Below the pieces are notes generated by a model. That model ran no database searches. It was not told the origin of the DNA and saw nothing but the letters and a program-made list of their open reading frames with translations. Shown here piece after piece: positions 12,801-25,359 of a DNA stretch of 64,000 bases (position 1 is its first letter; the number at the start of each line of letters is the position of its first letter). A program made the position numbers and the translations under genes. The DNA is from Diprion similis (Eukaryota; Arthropoda; Insecta; Hymenoptera; Diprionidae): contig NC_060116.1 in NCBI RefSeq assembly GCF_021155765.1, positions 3,596,001-3,660,000 on the forward strand. The letters run 5' to 3'.

Positions 12801-15800
12801 GGGCGACACTGGAGCAGCTGGTACAGGTGAAATTCGGTTTCCAATGAGTCACGACGAGAAATTGACTTTCCATTTTTCAAAAGCATGCGATCTGAAAAAG
12901 ATCTTTTTTGCGAATTGTTCATCAGAGGAACTCCAAAATGCTACAATTTTTAGCAGATTTTAACTATAAATGAAGTTCGATGAAACGTTTTGCCTGTTTG
13001 GACTGATTGTAAGTAAGTAACTCTCGACAGTGGTTCAAAGAGAAAAAAGGAAATTATTATAACTACCCCAAAAGTGGAAGGTTTAGTTTTCACTAGATTT
13101 CGATATTTCCAAAATCAACATCCAAAATGACAAATCCGATATGGTGAAAAAAAATGCTAAAAATATTAAGATTTTGGTAGAAATTAGTAAAGAGAGGTTT
13201 TTGGATCACGGATATCGAATCCGAAGCCAGACTTTCAAAATTTGTGGTGGTGAATCCATTACAATGGTTCAACATAAAAAATCGTGATATTTTCACGTAA
13301 CATGGTACCTGGGGTCTCTTAAGGTGCTTATAAAGACCCGTTCTACACCTCGAAAACACGGGGATGCAAAACTCCTATACCGCTCAAGCGATCAGAGTGA
13401 AACTTGGGCAGTTAATGCCTTATTTTGGCAAAAAGTGGAGAGACGTTTTACTTTTTTAAAATTTGTAAAAAAATTTTACAGATTAGTTACCACTCCCAGA
13501 AATTGGCCAAATTTTCACAGTTGCACTGAATGGATCGACCTATACGGTATGATGCCACTCGACGGTGATAAAACACACATTTTGAGCCCATTCCCATGAG
13601 ATTTGATAGTGAAGTGACGAAATGGCAGCTGATCTGGTTTTCGATTATGAAGAACACTGAAATCTCATTTTGGTGACATTTGTCGGTAATTTCTTACCGA
13701 CATTACACGCATACATTACCGGCATGCGCATAATGTCGGTAACAAATGGCGCCTAAATGAGATTTCGGTGTACTTCGTAATCGAATACCAGATCAGCTGC
13801 CATTTCGTCATTTTACCATCAAATCTCATGGGACTGGGCTCAAAATGTGTGTTTCATCACCGCCGAGAGGCGTCATAGTTCGGATAGTTCGATCCATTCA
13901 GTGCAACTGCGAAAATTTGGCCAATTTCTGTGAGTGGTAACCAATCTGTAAAATTTTTCATCCCCGCGTTTTCGAGGTGTACAAGGGGTCTTTATAAGCA
14001 CCTTGTAATTCGAAATTCGAATTGAAAAAAATGAATATTTTTTTCCCTTTCAACTTGAAACCCGCACAGTAAAAACAAGAAGTTCGAGGGCTGGTTCATA
14101 TCCAGCCTGGGCCCGCTTGTTTTAAGATCAACCTTGAGACAAAAAGCTTTTCGAAAAAATCTCATGTTACTTTAACCATTATCCGAGGATCGAATTCAAT
14201 CGATCAAAAAGGAGAGAGGAATATACTTGTTTCGTAAAAATCTTCTCATAGTCAAATTTCAATATCAATCCTTGAAAAATTTATGAGTTTCACCTTTTCT
14301 GCCCCTTCAACAGGAGGAGCGCGAGTTATCGGACATGGAGGTTAGCTTGCACCGAACGCGGAGTCTCCTGGGGGAGAAGGTGATTCACTTGCGCCATCTA
14401 GAACGCTCCCTCGAGAGAGTTGCCAACGCAAAGAGAAACAAAAACGAGCAGACGGCAAAAAGCGACGAGCTGACACTGAGTGACATCTCGAGTGCGAGTA
14501 GCGGCTTCAGCTCGACCGATTTAGAGACCGACACTTTTATCGGTCAGTAAATTCCTCAGCAGGTTTTTGGTCTTGCAAACTATATGTATATGGCATACCT
14601 GTGCAGTACTCAACGGTTATAATCGTACGTGTAGGAAAATCGGAACACTATCAAGAATCGACGGAGATCATAGCCAGCCTCGAGAATCTTAATTCTGAGA
14701 TTCGTGAAATATGGGGTGTCCTCAACAAAAGACAGGACAACAGTGTGCCACCTCCACCGACACTGATGTACTCGGATCTGAGGTGGCTACCTTATCAGCA
14801 GCTCACTACTCAGGCCAACAACGTCCCGGGTAATTGTTTCAATTTTTTATTGAGTAATTATGAAATTTTTATACGCTAAAGCTGAAAATATTTCTAGAAT
14901 TAATAAAACAGAAGCCTTCACATCGATACTTTACTATGCATCACGCTTCAAATATCGAACGAATTTATTACAGATTTTTAACAACGATATCTAAGCTTTT
15001 GGTTATAATTCCAGTATTTTTTTCTTTATGTATTTCTGAAAAGATGATCGTAGCTTATGAATATGATAATTTAATAAATAGTCAATGCACGATCATTACA
15101 CAATAAAAATTAGTATAAAGATCGATTTTACTTCGACTAATTTCTTCAAAACTGCCACTATTAAAAATTCAACTTTTCAAACTGTTCAATTACTCAAGCT
15201 TCCTGAAGCAAATTCAAATGTATCGTTTTTTTTTTATGGAACTTTGTCAACGTAATGATACGAAAGTGAAATCTATTTCATTGAATACCAACCACTTGCA
15301 TTTAAATTTACAATTTTGCATCATGTCCACCTGAAAAGTAATTGAGTTTCACCGGAACACGTTTTTTTTTTTTTTTTTATACCATATTCGCAACATTGTA
15401 TAAAATATTTAGTGTCATTTACTCCCCCAGACTATGAGCAGAAGTTGAAATTTTCATAATTATTTATAAGCACAGTTATTTATGATATTATTATGATAAA
15501 ATTTATCCTTGTTAACTTTGCGTACTTACTATTCGACGTGTCATTGAATTTGCGATACTCGAATACCGTACGAATCGTTTCCAGGATGATAAAAGATTTT
15601 TAACTTTCCAACAGCTTTCGGAACGCCGAACATCCAATCGAACATTTTGTCCCAGTTGACCGGTTCTCATCCGCCAACCACCACGACTCAAAATATAATC
15701 GCTCAGTATGGACCTACCAGCGGATATACGACCAGCGTTGGAAACGTCGAAAGGACAACGTCCAATCTCATGGAAAGGACCAGAAATCTAAGAGACTGGT

Positions 15801-15859
15801 TGCGGCAAGCACGCGTCGAAAGTTCAGATCTGGTCAACCCCGGTCAAGCAACACTCTAG
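3812..15859 (+). CDS. CEP164: CEP164 orthologue (centriole distal appendage protein), 5' end missing, nine exons
   Basis: Exons: 3812-4057, 6881-7639, 9269-10596, 11317-11642, 12025-12389, 12654-12826, 14314-14542, 14635-14829, 15615-15859 (stop TAG 15857-15859). All have AG/GT borders and matching phases (1,1,0,2,1,0,1,1), giving about 1288 residues; human CEP164 is about 1460. The first exon reads IDPEAEPHLL, then an LPKGW..YYY..TTTWEHP WW domain, the CEP164 N-terminal signature. Exon 3 (from about 9780) and exon 4 are a long Glu/Lys/Arg coiled coil. Exon 6 has the FFRHRIH motif and exon 7 the LHRTRSLLGEKVIHLRHLE motif, both typical of the CEP164 C-terminal half; the end carries RDWLRQAR. 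In the family, CEP164 builds distal appendages, docks the mother centriole to membrane and recruits TTBK2 for ciliogenesis. The exon encoding the start, joining in phase 1 at 3812, was not found. A possible poly-A signal AATAAA is at 16179-16184. Identity is strong; the exact first exon is unknown. Confidence 0.93.
4319..4928. mobile_element. TTAGGGTGGCGC fold-back MITE, copy 1 (CEP164 intron)
   Basis: The left end TTAGGGTGGCGCAAAAAACC is mirrored by GCGCCACACTAA on the right. The arms pair for about 165 bp, and an inner hairpin (GGTCGCTC / GAGCGACC) lies at the centre. No coding capacity. The right flank is TGTACA; the left flank is TATATA within a TA repeat, so the duplication is not preserved here. 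It lies in the first visible intron of CEP164. Confidence 0.9.
13321..14004. mobile_element. AAGGTGCTTATAAAG long-hairpin element, copy 1 (CEP164 intron)
   Basis: The left end AAGGTGCTTATAAAGACCC and right end CTTTATAAGCACCTT enclose two arms of about 300-370 bp that are inverse copies. The palindrome centre is near 13715 (CCGACATTACACGC..GCGCATAATGTCGG). About 100 bp of the right arm are deleted. Located between CEP164 exons 6 and 7. Confidence 0.9.
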
Positions 15860-16597
15860 TTCTTACAAATCCTCGAAGAAAAGGGTATCAACTAATTTTT
15901 TCCCATTGCTCGTCCGTTTGGTTCCGTTTCGTCGTAATTAGTGAAATTAATCTGATAGCGTATATATTGACGAAATTGATCCGCTTCGGCTTCTTTTCTT
16001 TCAAATATTATTATTTATGATTTATAATTGACGTTAAAAAAAAATAATGAAAATTGACTGAGAGTAGAAAATCGGTTGTATTTGAAAATTAGTGAAATCT
16101 TCAATTTCGGCAGAGCAACATACTTAATGGAAATTCAAGAGTCTAACGGTGAAAAACTTGAAGCCGAGAAGGCCAAAGAATAAATTCAACGCAGACTGAG
16201 TGTCATTTGTTGCTGTGATGTGAAATAGCCTGAGAAAAAAAATGGTGTTACCGAAATGTCGTTGTTCGAAAAGGTTCAGATTGGGAAAACTTGTTCACCA
16301 GGATTCGTACAGAGCAAAACAATGAAAATCAGGATTTCCAAAATGTGTACGTGTACTTTTTTCGTACCAATTGATGCTTGTCTTTTTATACTTTTGCATT
16401 CATTCATATTCTATTTAATTATAAATAACATTTTCTATTTTCTGACTTTGGTAAATGTCGATTTAACACTTTGTGTGCTTTCTACATTTTGACTATTTCT
16501 AAGCAAAAATTAATTGAATATTGCTACTATCAACTTATAAATACGAAGCTTCTATGTTTTACGTAATAACTAGTGCTTACACGTGAATCCGAACTAT

Positions 16598-17115
16598 TCA
16601 GATATTCAAATATCCGGATTAATCGGGTTCATTGGATACGAAACTTGAATTCCGGAAAGTTCGAGTACTTGAATGATTCAAGTATCCGGATATCCGGTTA
16701 GAGTGAGTATCCGTATTGTTCGAGTATCTGGATATTTAGTATATTGAGAAAAATTTCCAGATATGTCAAACGCACCACAAATTTGAGAAATTTGAAAAAC
16801 CATTGTGTATTTTTGCAAAAAAGTTTCTTAAGATTGTGAGTCTTCTGTATAGAAAATCTTTAGTGAATTCGCAAACAGCTTCAAGATTATACATATAATA
16901 GTAGTTCTAACTAACACGCAGTCGTAGAATTTATGGTGCAACTATCTTAACACGAACTTCACGCAAAAACCGAACAATTTGTATTATTTTTTGATAATTT
17001 AAGTATAAATCCAAATAAACCAAGCGATCTGAATATTTGAATAGTAGGAATAGTTTGAATAGTCCGGATACCCGGTATACGCGGATAGTCTGGATCGTTC
17101 GGATAATCTGGATAT
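16598..17115. repeat. Degenerate CCGGAT-rich repeats, two clusters
   Basis: Between 16598 and 16740, and again 17037-17115, variants of TTCGAGTATCCGGATAT recur many times with both strands represented (ATCCGGAT is nearly self-complementary). The 300 bp between clusters lack the motif. No gene; lies about 0.8-1.3 kb after CEP164. Confidence 0.65.
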
Positions 17116-18689
17116 TCTAAAACATGGTAGCTCTAGTTATGAATATTTCATGAACAAGTTTGAAATTGTTGAAATTCAAGGCTCGAAACAGTCAAGTCGA
17201 AGTTCCTTCGCTTCTGTAATTTTTTATCTCTCATTAGGAAAAGCTGAGCTTCGTTAAGATGAGATGGAAAAACGGAACATTGCAGAATGCGGCAAGCTTA
17301 AGAGGATGCTGTGACAATTTTTACCGACTGAGTGAAATTTTACTGACTTCGACTATAATCAAAGCCTGTGAATCACTGATGTAAAAATGCCAAGGTTTGC
17401 GTTTTCCTACATGCAAGGCCGAAAAAGTTTTGAACACTTTTTTTGTCCTCCGTGAAAATAAAGCCAGGAAATGTATTCCTGCAATAAATGGCAATTTGAT
17501 TACAGGATTACATTTTTTGAAATTATTCTTTCGTGAGGCAAAACTTTCTTGGATATTTGTAATCGGCATGTAAAGTCTACTGCTTTTTTGCTTCAGTGAT
17601 GCGTAAGCCTGTTTAATACACTCAATAAGTGAAATTGTACTCGGTCGGTAAATACTGACTATAACATCTTATCAAACGTTATAAAAGTAAATTTTATGCA
17701 GTAAAATTGTTTCTAGATGCAATATCCGCATGCTGATTTGTCTTCGAAGTTTAATTATTTTGTTATTATTCATTCCTTAATGATTGCCGAGGAAATTGAA
17801 GATGAGGTGCCATTTATATGAGCGAATCCAGATATCGGAGAAATGAAAACGTCAAATTAAGAGAAGACGACGGTATACCGTATAGATCCCATGAATTTCT
17901 GGTCGATAATATATATGATTGCGTATCTTGGGCACACATCGTCGTCGACATCGTGGAACGGGAAACCACCAACTAATTTATTTGTTATGAAAAATTAATC
18001 AAGACCAGTTATGGCTGTATATATGTACTGTGGTAACATAAATTTTTCAAATAATTAGAAGCTGTAGAATTTTGTGGAGAAAACTTTCACCCAAAGAAAT
18101 CATTTTGAAAAGTAATCTTGTTTGGTGAATTTTTCTCATTTTTTACTTTACATATATTATTTGTTTTTCGCGCGAATATCGTTGGTTTCAATTTCCTTTC
18201 AAAATTTTCAACTTATTATGCACAATTCTTTTGTTATTATAGATTCATTTTTAGTTTTTTTTTTTCCGAAATAAAAGAAACTTCCATTTAGAACTTCATG
18301 AACTTGCAAAATGGTATAGAAATTAAAAGAAATAAAGGCAAAAATACGTTCAGAAATGGAAGGAGATTCCCAAGAGGATGATTTAATATTTTTTTTTTTT
18401 TTTTTTGCACTAAAATGCATAAAATATTTTTTCCAAACATATTTTTTATTGCTTATTACCACCATTATATAGCCATTAGAATAGCCATTAATCACTCGGA
18501 AAAAATCGCACAAATAGTAAAACTGGCGCCGTTTCGTAAATACCAACGTATATATATATATAAAATACGTATCATACGTATAAATAAGCATAAATCAATA
18601 GTGTCGATCGTTAACAGCACTAAATACTTCCCAATTCCTACCTCTTTGCTTGTTGCAAATAACATATTAATAATCATAAGGACATTACC

Positions 18690-18726
<37 letters not shown>
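18690..18726. repeat. (AAT)n microsatellite
   Basis: About 12 uninterrupted ATA/AAT units in the gene-poor region after CEP164. Open frames seen across it (poly-Ile) are artefacts of the repeat. Confidence 0.95.
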
Positions 18727-18728
<2 letters not shown>

Positions 18729-20008
18729 ACCAGTAATAATACTTACTCCAAAACTCAATTAAAACCGTTGCGTGGGTATTGCTAGAAATGTTTATAATAA
18801 TATACATACACGTAGATCACATCACCGGCCAATTGGTTGTCGAATCTAGTCAGCGGGCGTTCCTTCTAAATACTCATTCGGATATATATTTATAGCAATA
18901 AAGTGTTCGATTGATTTAGTTTTTATGGCATCGTGATCAAGAAAACCTGACAGCTGCGGGACGATCGCGATTCTGAGTCGATGAGGCTGTCGAGTATAAG
19001 TTTATAGTTTTAACGCGAAAGTGTAGGTTATTTTTGTTTCATGTTTCAAGCTCTGTGTAACAGCATGGATTTGGAAACGATAGATCGGACAAGTTGAAAT
19101 TTCTGATGGATTGAAGGAATTCGATGATTGGAGAAAAAAAAAAAAAAAAAATGAGAAAAATGTCATAGTAAATTCTCTGAGAATTACACGACGGGGTTAA
19201 CGATTCTTGAAATCCGGTGTGAACCGATGTCGCAAGATCTTCGAGATCTTCGATGACACTTGAGTGAATTTTTGTAAGGTTTTTTGAAATTCAGTAAAGA
19301 CCGTCGAATCTCATTGGATCTTACACGAAGTCCGAGGTGTGGTCTTGAAGTACGAAGTATGAAATCACACAGTTCTATGTAATACGAGGTCTTATAAGAT
19401 TTGGAGAATTTTTCGAAAATTTCATGGAACGAGAAATCTAATTAAACTTGATATTAACACCTCAAGTTCCCATAAAGTTTTATGAAATTTTGTAAAATTT
19501 TACAAAATCTCAACTATAATTAATCAATAAAGATCTTTGATCAGTCCCGAAATCCACGGTGAATACAGTTTTTCAAAGTTTGATTAACCCCTCGGTGGTA
19601 TTTGGCAAAATTGATATTTTATCATTGAAAAAAAAAAAAAAAAAATTTCGTCAAATATGCTTATATTGAAGTCCAGTATGATGAAAGTTATATCCCGAAA
19701 TATTGTTGTCGGTTTAACATATTATTATTATAATATATATCAAAGACTAAAAAGCTTTATCATTGGTTGTAGAGACGAGCGAAGGTCAAATTTATTATAT
19801 ACGAGCTTTGAACAAATAATGGCGAGAGTTAAACGTTAGGAGTTTTTGAAGCACAGAAACGCGAGATCCCGCGATTTATCAATATTTATTGTAGGTAGGT
19901 ATGGTAAAGTGGCGAGTTTCTTGCGATATGATAACGACGTGTCGATAAGTCTTTTATCGTGCGATCGATACTATTATACATTTATAATACAATATATATG
20001 TATATATA

Positions 20009-20614
20009 TTAGGATGGCGCAAAAAAAACCGACTGTTTTTTTTTTTTTAGTCTCGTGTGACAAAATTTTGGTTTTTGATGTTTTAAGAGCCCACTCCAAA
20101 GGACAGCTCGAAAAAAAAATTTTAAGAGGTCGGTTCAAATTTTTAAAATGTCAAAAATCGTCAAAAAATTGAATTAAAAAAAATGGTATTTTCAGTATTT
20201 TGTTTAATTTCTAATTCATGTCGTGATGTATTGTTATCGATTCTTTCTTACTAAATTGAAGAAAAAAAATTTATGAAATTTTAATATGAATATTAAAAGG
20301 TCGCTCGAAATGATCTAAAGAAATCACCAAAAAATTGAAAAAAAATTATGAGCTACCTTTCAAATTTCAAATTTTGAACTGAAACTTTCGGAAACTTATT
20401 TTTTTTGTCTATGAAATTATACCGTAACGAGAAAAAAAATTTAAAAAAAACATCGATTTTTTACGATTTCTGACGTTTTAAAAAAATTGGAGCGACCTCT
20501 TAAAAATTTTTTTGAGCTGTCCTTTGGAGTGGGCTCTTAAAACATCAAGAACTAACATTTTGTCACACGAGACTCAAAAAAAAAAAAAATAGTCTGTTTT
20601 TTGCGCCAGCTTAA
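20009..20614. mobile_element. TTAGGGTGGCGC fold-back MITE, copy 2
   Basis: Same family: TTAGGATGGCGC left end and GCGCCAGCTTAA right end. It has the internal GTCTCGTGTGACAAAAT block and its inverse. Both sides show TATATA, consistent with a TNNNNA duplication but uninformative inside TA-rich DNA. Intergenic between CEP164 and gene A. Confidence 0.9.
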
Positions 20615-21123
20615 TATATATATATATATATAAATAAAATTGGAATTGTATTTAAAAATTTGAATTGTAAATAAGGAAAAGCACATTATATACATATAAT
20701 ATATATATATATATATACACATTACTTACATTGATTATGCGTATATGTAACTATATATGCATATTATAAGTATATAGTATATAGTATATAGTATATGGTA
20801 AAAGGGTTGATTGTGAATGGTAAAAATTTGTTAATATGAAAATCTTTTCGATGTTGATTTTGTTACGAAGGTAATCTGATATGCAATACGCGATTATACA
20901 TACATATATAATATATACATTGTAATATATATATGTATATATTCAAAGTTATTTTATACGTATTTTAAAATATTATTTAATTAATATTACCAAATACGAA
21001 TATTTTTCACTGATAATTTCATTAGACAGTGTTGTGATATTTGAGATGATTTATAATTTCTTGCTGATTTCTTATTACGATGCGAATTTATTAATATTAT
21101 ACTTCATATATTTAGTACAATAT

Positions 21124-21272
21124 AGGAGCAAGAGTGTGGGGCAAAGTCGTCCCCTTAAGAAAATAATGTCTGAAATGAGGATAAAATGTTTAGTCACGTT
21201 TAATTCATGTTTATACCAAATAATTTAAAAAATTTCAGGGGATCCACTTTGCCCCACCCTCCCATATTATAA
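21124..21272. mobile_element. Short inverted-repeat element, GTGGGGCAAAG ends
   Basis: GTGTGGGGCAAAGTCG on the left is matched by CCACTTTGCCCCACCCTCC on the right, about 145 bp overall. Likely a small MITE; flanks are TATA-rich, so a target duplication cannot be called. Confidence 0.65.
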
Positions 21273-22400
21273 ATTATTTAAGGTATACACCATATACCTG
21301 TAATTTGTAGTATATTATAATATACGTAATACAATTATAATAAATCTAGATGCGTAATGATGAATTCTGGGAATTATGCCAAGATGGCAAATTCAGTGGA
21401 GATATCGCCAGCTGCAATGGAAAAGGGATGTGGAGTATGGTGGTAAATGTATTCAAAACACAATATGATACTTATCGGGATTATATATATGTACGTATGT
21501 ATATATTCACATACGTACATATATATATATATATATATAAGTATAGTAATTATACATTTGCCGGGAACAAAAAGTGCCTTTTGGTTTGTCAAAATGATGA
21601 TCTCTGAATTGCGTGTTAGAGTATTTTTTTAAATTTAATTAAACGTATGACGTAAGCTCTGATTGATATCGAAGCGATGAAACGAATCTGACATCTTGTG
21701 CATATTTTCGTGAATTCATTGTAACGTCGCGTTTGTGACACGTACGTGACCGTTGCTTAATTCGACCAACGATCGATAGCAAAAATGCCAAATCTATAAA
21801 GTATAGTAAAATTACACTGCATACATACAATACACATCCGTAAATTGTTTGAATATTATTATTTTATACGTATTTTTAATCAACATGAGATTGAAACATT
21901 CCCACTATAAACGATAAAATGCCAAATATGTATTAATAAGGCAAATGATTGAGTGAGGAATAAATTTTTCAGACTGCGTTTTCGATGTTATTTAAACATG
22001 CAGATGAGAAATTTGAAAGAAAAATTTCAAACAATGATACACACACAAATATATATATACAGATATATAGAATAACGGTTCGATTATTTCGAAAATAATA
22101 TATAGTACTAAAAAGACTTGAAATATTGAACTCTCAGTTAATATTTTATGTCCCCTTATTATGTCACGTACATAATTATACGGCTAGATGTATACGCGAA
22201 GAAAATTAACAATAATATTGTAATTATAGGAATAAAACATAGTGAGGATAATAATAATAATAATAGCGGGAGATTCGTAACTTCAACTCAAAATCCGTAA
22301 TGTGTAGATATTTAATTTAAACGATGATGTATGTGTACGACTGAAAGCTGTAGAGCAGTTGAAGCTACGTACTTTTGTCTGATGAAAAGATGTATCTAAG

Positions 22401-22403
<3 letters not shown>

Positions 22404-22445
<42 letters not shown>

Positions 22446-22456
22446 ATATATATATA
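22404..22456. repeat. (TA)n microsatellite abutting a fold-back element
   Basis: A run of TA units broken once by AAACATTA, ending exactly where TTAGACTGTATC begins. Confidence 0.9.
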
Positions 22457-23107
22457 TTAGACTGTATCAAAAAAATTGACTATTTTTTTTTTAAATGGTA
22501 TACTGAAAATATTGTTCAAGATGACGAAAAAGAAATACCATAAAAATTTCAGATTTTAATATTGATATTTAGATGTGCCTCATCGCGATTTTCTACTTTC
22601 CATAAGAATAACATGGCAAAAATGGTTCTTGCTCCTCGCGATTTTTATAACTAGATAACGACGCGTCGTACAGAAAATTCATAAACATGTTTTTGTAGGA
22701 AATTGAACGTTCTACAAAAAAGGTCTCTTGTCATTTTACGATAAATCTGCTCCTTCAAAAGTTATTTGAGGTCCTTTGCTGATGTTTGACCTCAAATAAC
22801 TTTTGAAGGAGTAGATTTATCGTAAAATGACAACAGACCTTTTTTGTAGAACGTTCAATTTCCTACGAAAACATGTTTATGAATTTTCGGTACGACGCGT
22901 CGTTATCTAGTTATAAAAATCGCAAGGAGCAAGAACCATTTTTGCCATGTTATTCTTATGGAAAGTAGAAAATCGCGATGAGGCACTTCTTAGTATTAAA
23001 ATGAAGAGCTATCCCATTTTAACAGGCGCCTTTTCTCGGTATCCTGAACAATATTTTCAGTATATTTTTCGAAAAAAAAAATAGTCAATTTTTTTGATAC
23101 AGTCTCA
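22457..23107. mobile_element. TTAGACTGTATC fold-back element, complete copy
   Basis: The left end TTAGACTGTATC and right end GATACAGTCTCA bound two arms of roughly 300 bp that are near-perfect inverse copies (shared blocks GATAACGACGCGTCGTAC and AGTAGATTTATCGTAAAAT). They meet at a loop of about 15 bases near 22780. TATATA borders both sides. No coding capacity; intergenic. Confidence 0.9.
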
Positions 23108-24046
23108 TATATATAATATATATTATATATATATATATGTATTAATAAATGTATTATATTATAGATAATATTGTACCTATATTAAAACAAAAGACTATAA
23201 ATTAAAGAAATTGAGTCGTTCTTGTAAATCTTATAAAATGATTAGGAGAGTATTTTTATCATGTTTTTTTGGTTCACGTCAAATGATTTTCCAAAATTTA
23301 TAGCTCCATAGCTACGACGTGGACGAGAAGTATTAAACCGTAGCACCGTCCTTGTATAACGTATAACGCTAGTATCTTCGTTCCCTATAGAATATCGTAC
23401 CTTTTTGAATCTTTGATTATGTTTCGTAGATTTTTGGATTTTCAAAATCTTACCGTTCATCTTAGGGAAAATTTCACCAATTATATTCAACAATCGATCA
23501 AATTCGGTTTTACTGTGAAAATTTACTAATGCAACTGCCATTGATTAACGATACGAGGCTTGAAAAATTCCGAAATTTTCTATCGTGAAACGCAAATTCG
23601 TCATATTTTTCATTCAAACTATTTGTTTTTCCGGTATAGACGAAAACCGATTTTGGACACAAAAATATTTTCTTTATTATTGAATTTTTCAAGCGCTTGA
23701 TACATTCATTATAAAATACCAAAATGTATTGTCTGTATTTTGAGAATTTATGATTTGAAAAGCCGAATACCTACAAAAGAAATCGAAATATGCAAATACG
23801 AAATGAACTTTCACGTGTTTTAATTCCCTTTCTCGTTAGGTTGATCGATGGACTCTTTCATATTGTATATACGTATATATATAATAAAAATGTTTACCTT
23901 CCCAAACCTGGAAAAAATATTGTATCAATTGTGTATTAACACTCAGTAATAAACTGTAATGTTGAAATTATTTCTCGTCGTTAAGTCTTGTCATCGTAGA
24001 ATGTGACGATGAAATGAATCGGAAAGGGAAAGAAATTGACTTAAGA

Positions 24047-24362
24047 AGGGGATTTTAGTGTGAGCGCTTCTTGTTTTATCTCATTTTCAAACAAAAAAAA
24101 AACTACGATCATTTTATTTGATTCGATAGAAATTATTTGAGGAGCGATAATTTAGTCAATAATATCTGAATTTCTGCTACGTCGACATAATTTTAGTTCG
24201 TACCGTAGACACTTTTACGTTATTACGCGTACAGCCGCCATTTTGTAATATTGTGCAATAAAAAAATTCCGAAAGGTAGTGCAAATTCTATATTATTGAC
24301 CACGAAAATCCTCCTAGATTTTGAGGAAAAAAAAAAAATACTTCTCACACTAGAATCCCCTC
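24047..24362. mobile_element. Short inverted-repeat element, GGGGATTTTAGTGTGAG ends
   Basis: Left end AGGGGATTTTAGTGTGAG and right end CTCACACTAGAATCCCCT are near-perfect inverses about 315 bp apart. The interior is A/T-rich with no open frame. Probably a small MITE; target duplication unclear. Confidence 0.7.
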
Positions 24363-24677
24363 CATAAAAAATGGCCCAGTTTTCGTTTTCAATCTGTTAA
24401 AGATGTGCCCAGATTTTTGACATTTTATGGATTTGTTTTTTAAACTTGTATTTTTATCTCTTAACGTGAATGGGTAAAAAAAAAAAAATCAACGATGATG
24501 CAAGTCTCCATCCTCATAAATTGCTTGCAGGAAACAGCAAATTTACTCAACTTGAATTGAGCAATCATAAAATTCTACGTATTCACACAGGCTTAAAAAT
24601 ATCCAGAGTTTCGGATATATTCAGAAATACTATATACATCGTTAACTTGACCGTGTTCAAGAGCGGATGTATATATA

Positions 24678-25236
24678 TTAGGGTGGCGCAAAAAAACCGA
24701 CTACTTTTTTTTTTTTTTTTTTTGAGTCTCGTGTGACAAAATGTTAGTTTTTGATGTTTTAAGAGCCCACTTCAAAGGACAGTTCAAAAAAAATTCTTAA
24801 GAGGTCGCTCCACATTTTTTGAAACGTCAGAAATCGTCAAAAATCGATTTTTTTTTTAAATTTGTTTTTCTCGTTACGGTATAATTTTATAGACAAAAAA
24901 AAAAAAAAATAAGTTTCCGAAAGTTTCAGTTCAAAATTTAAATTTTGAAAGGTCGCTCATAATTTTTTTTCAATTTTTTGGTGCATTTCTTTAGATCTTT
25001 TCGAGCGACCTTTTAATATGCATATTAAAATTTCATACATTTTTTTTCTTTAATTTAGTATGAAAGAATCGATAACAATACACCGCGACATGGATTAAAA
25101 ATCAAACAAAATACTGAAAATATAATTTTTTCAATTTAATTTTTTGACGATTTTTGACATTTTTAAAAATTTGGAGCGGCCTCTTAAAATTTTTTTTTTC
25201 TAGCCGTCCTTTGGAGTGGGCTTTTAAAACATCAAA

Positions 25237-25241
<5 letters not shown>
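24678..25241. mobile_element. TTAGGGTGGCGC fold-back MITE, copy 3, right end lost
   Basis: The left end is intact (TTAGGGTGGCGC). The right arm stops at CATCAAAAACTA, where a (TA)n tract of about 60 bp begins, so the last roughly 70 bp of the element are missing. Lies 120 bp from the gene A stop codon. Confidence 0.85.

Positions 25242-25300
<59 letters not shown>
25241..25300. repeat. (TA)n microsatellite, about 30 units
   Basis: Uninterrupted TA/AT dinucleotides, the longest such tract in the window. It replaces the right end of fold-back copy 3 and lies 60 bp from the gene A stop codon. Confidence 0.95.
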
Positions 25301-25303
<3 letters not shown>

Positions 25304-25359
25304 ATTCCACGTACAATACACAATACAATGTTTTTAGGTGACTTGAGATGTTCAAAAAG

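Larger units (their letters stand above)
15860..25359. other. 9.5-kb intergenic region, mobile elements and microsatellites only
   Basis: Between the CEP164 and gene A stop codons there is no coding sequence with splice support. It holds CCGGAT repeats, the AAT repeat, two fold-back copies (20009, 24678), the TTAGACTGTATC hairpin (22457), and two small inverted-repeat elements (21124, 24047). The remainder is A/T-rich unique sequence. Confidence 0.7.

Noticed and set aside
18415-18762. Isoleucine-rich frames on both strands
   Set aside because: Translation of an AAT microsatellite and flanking A/T-rich DNA.
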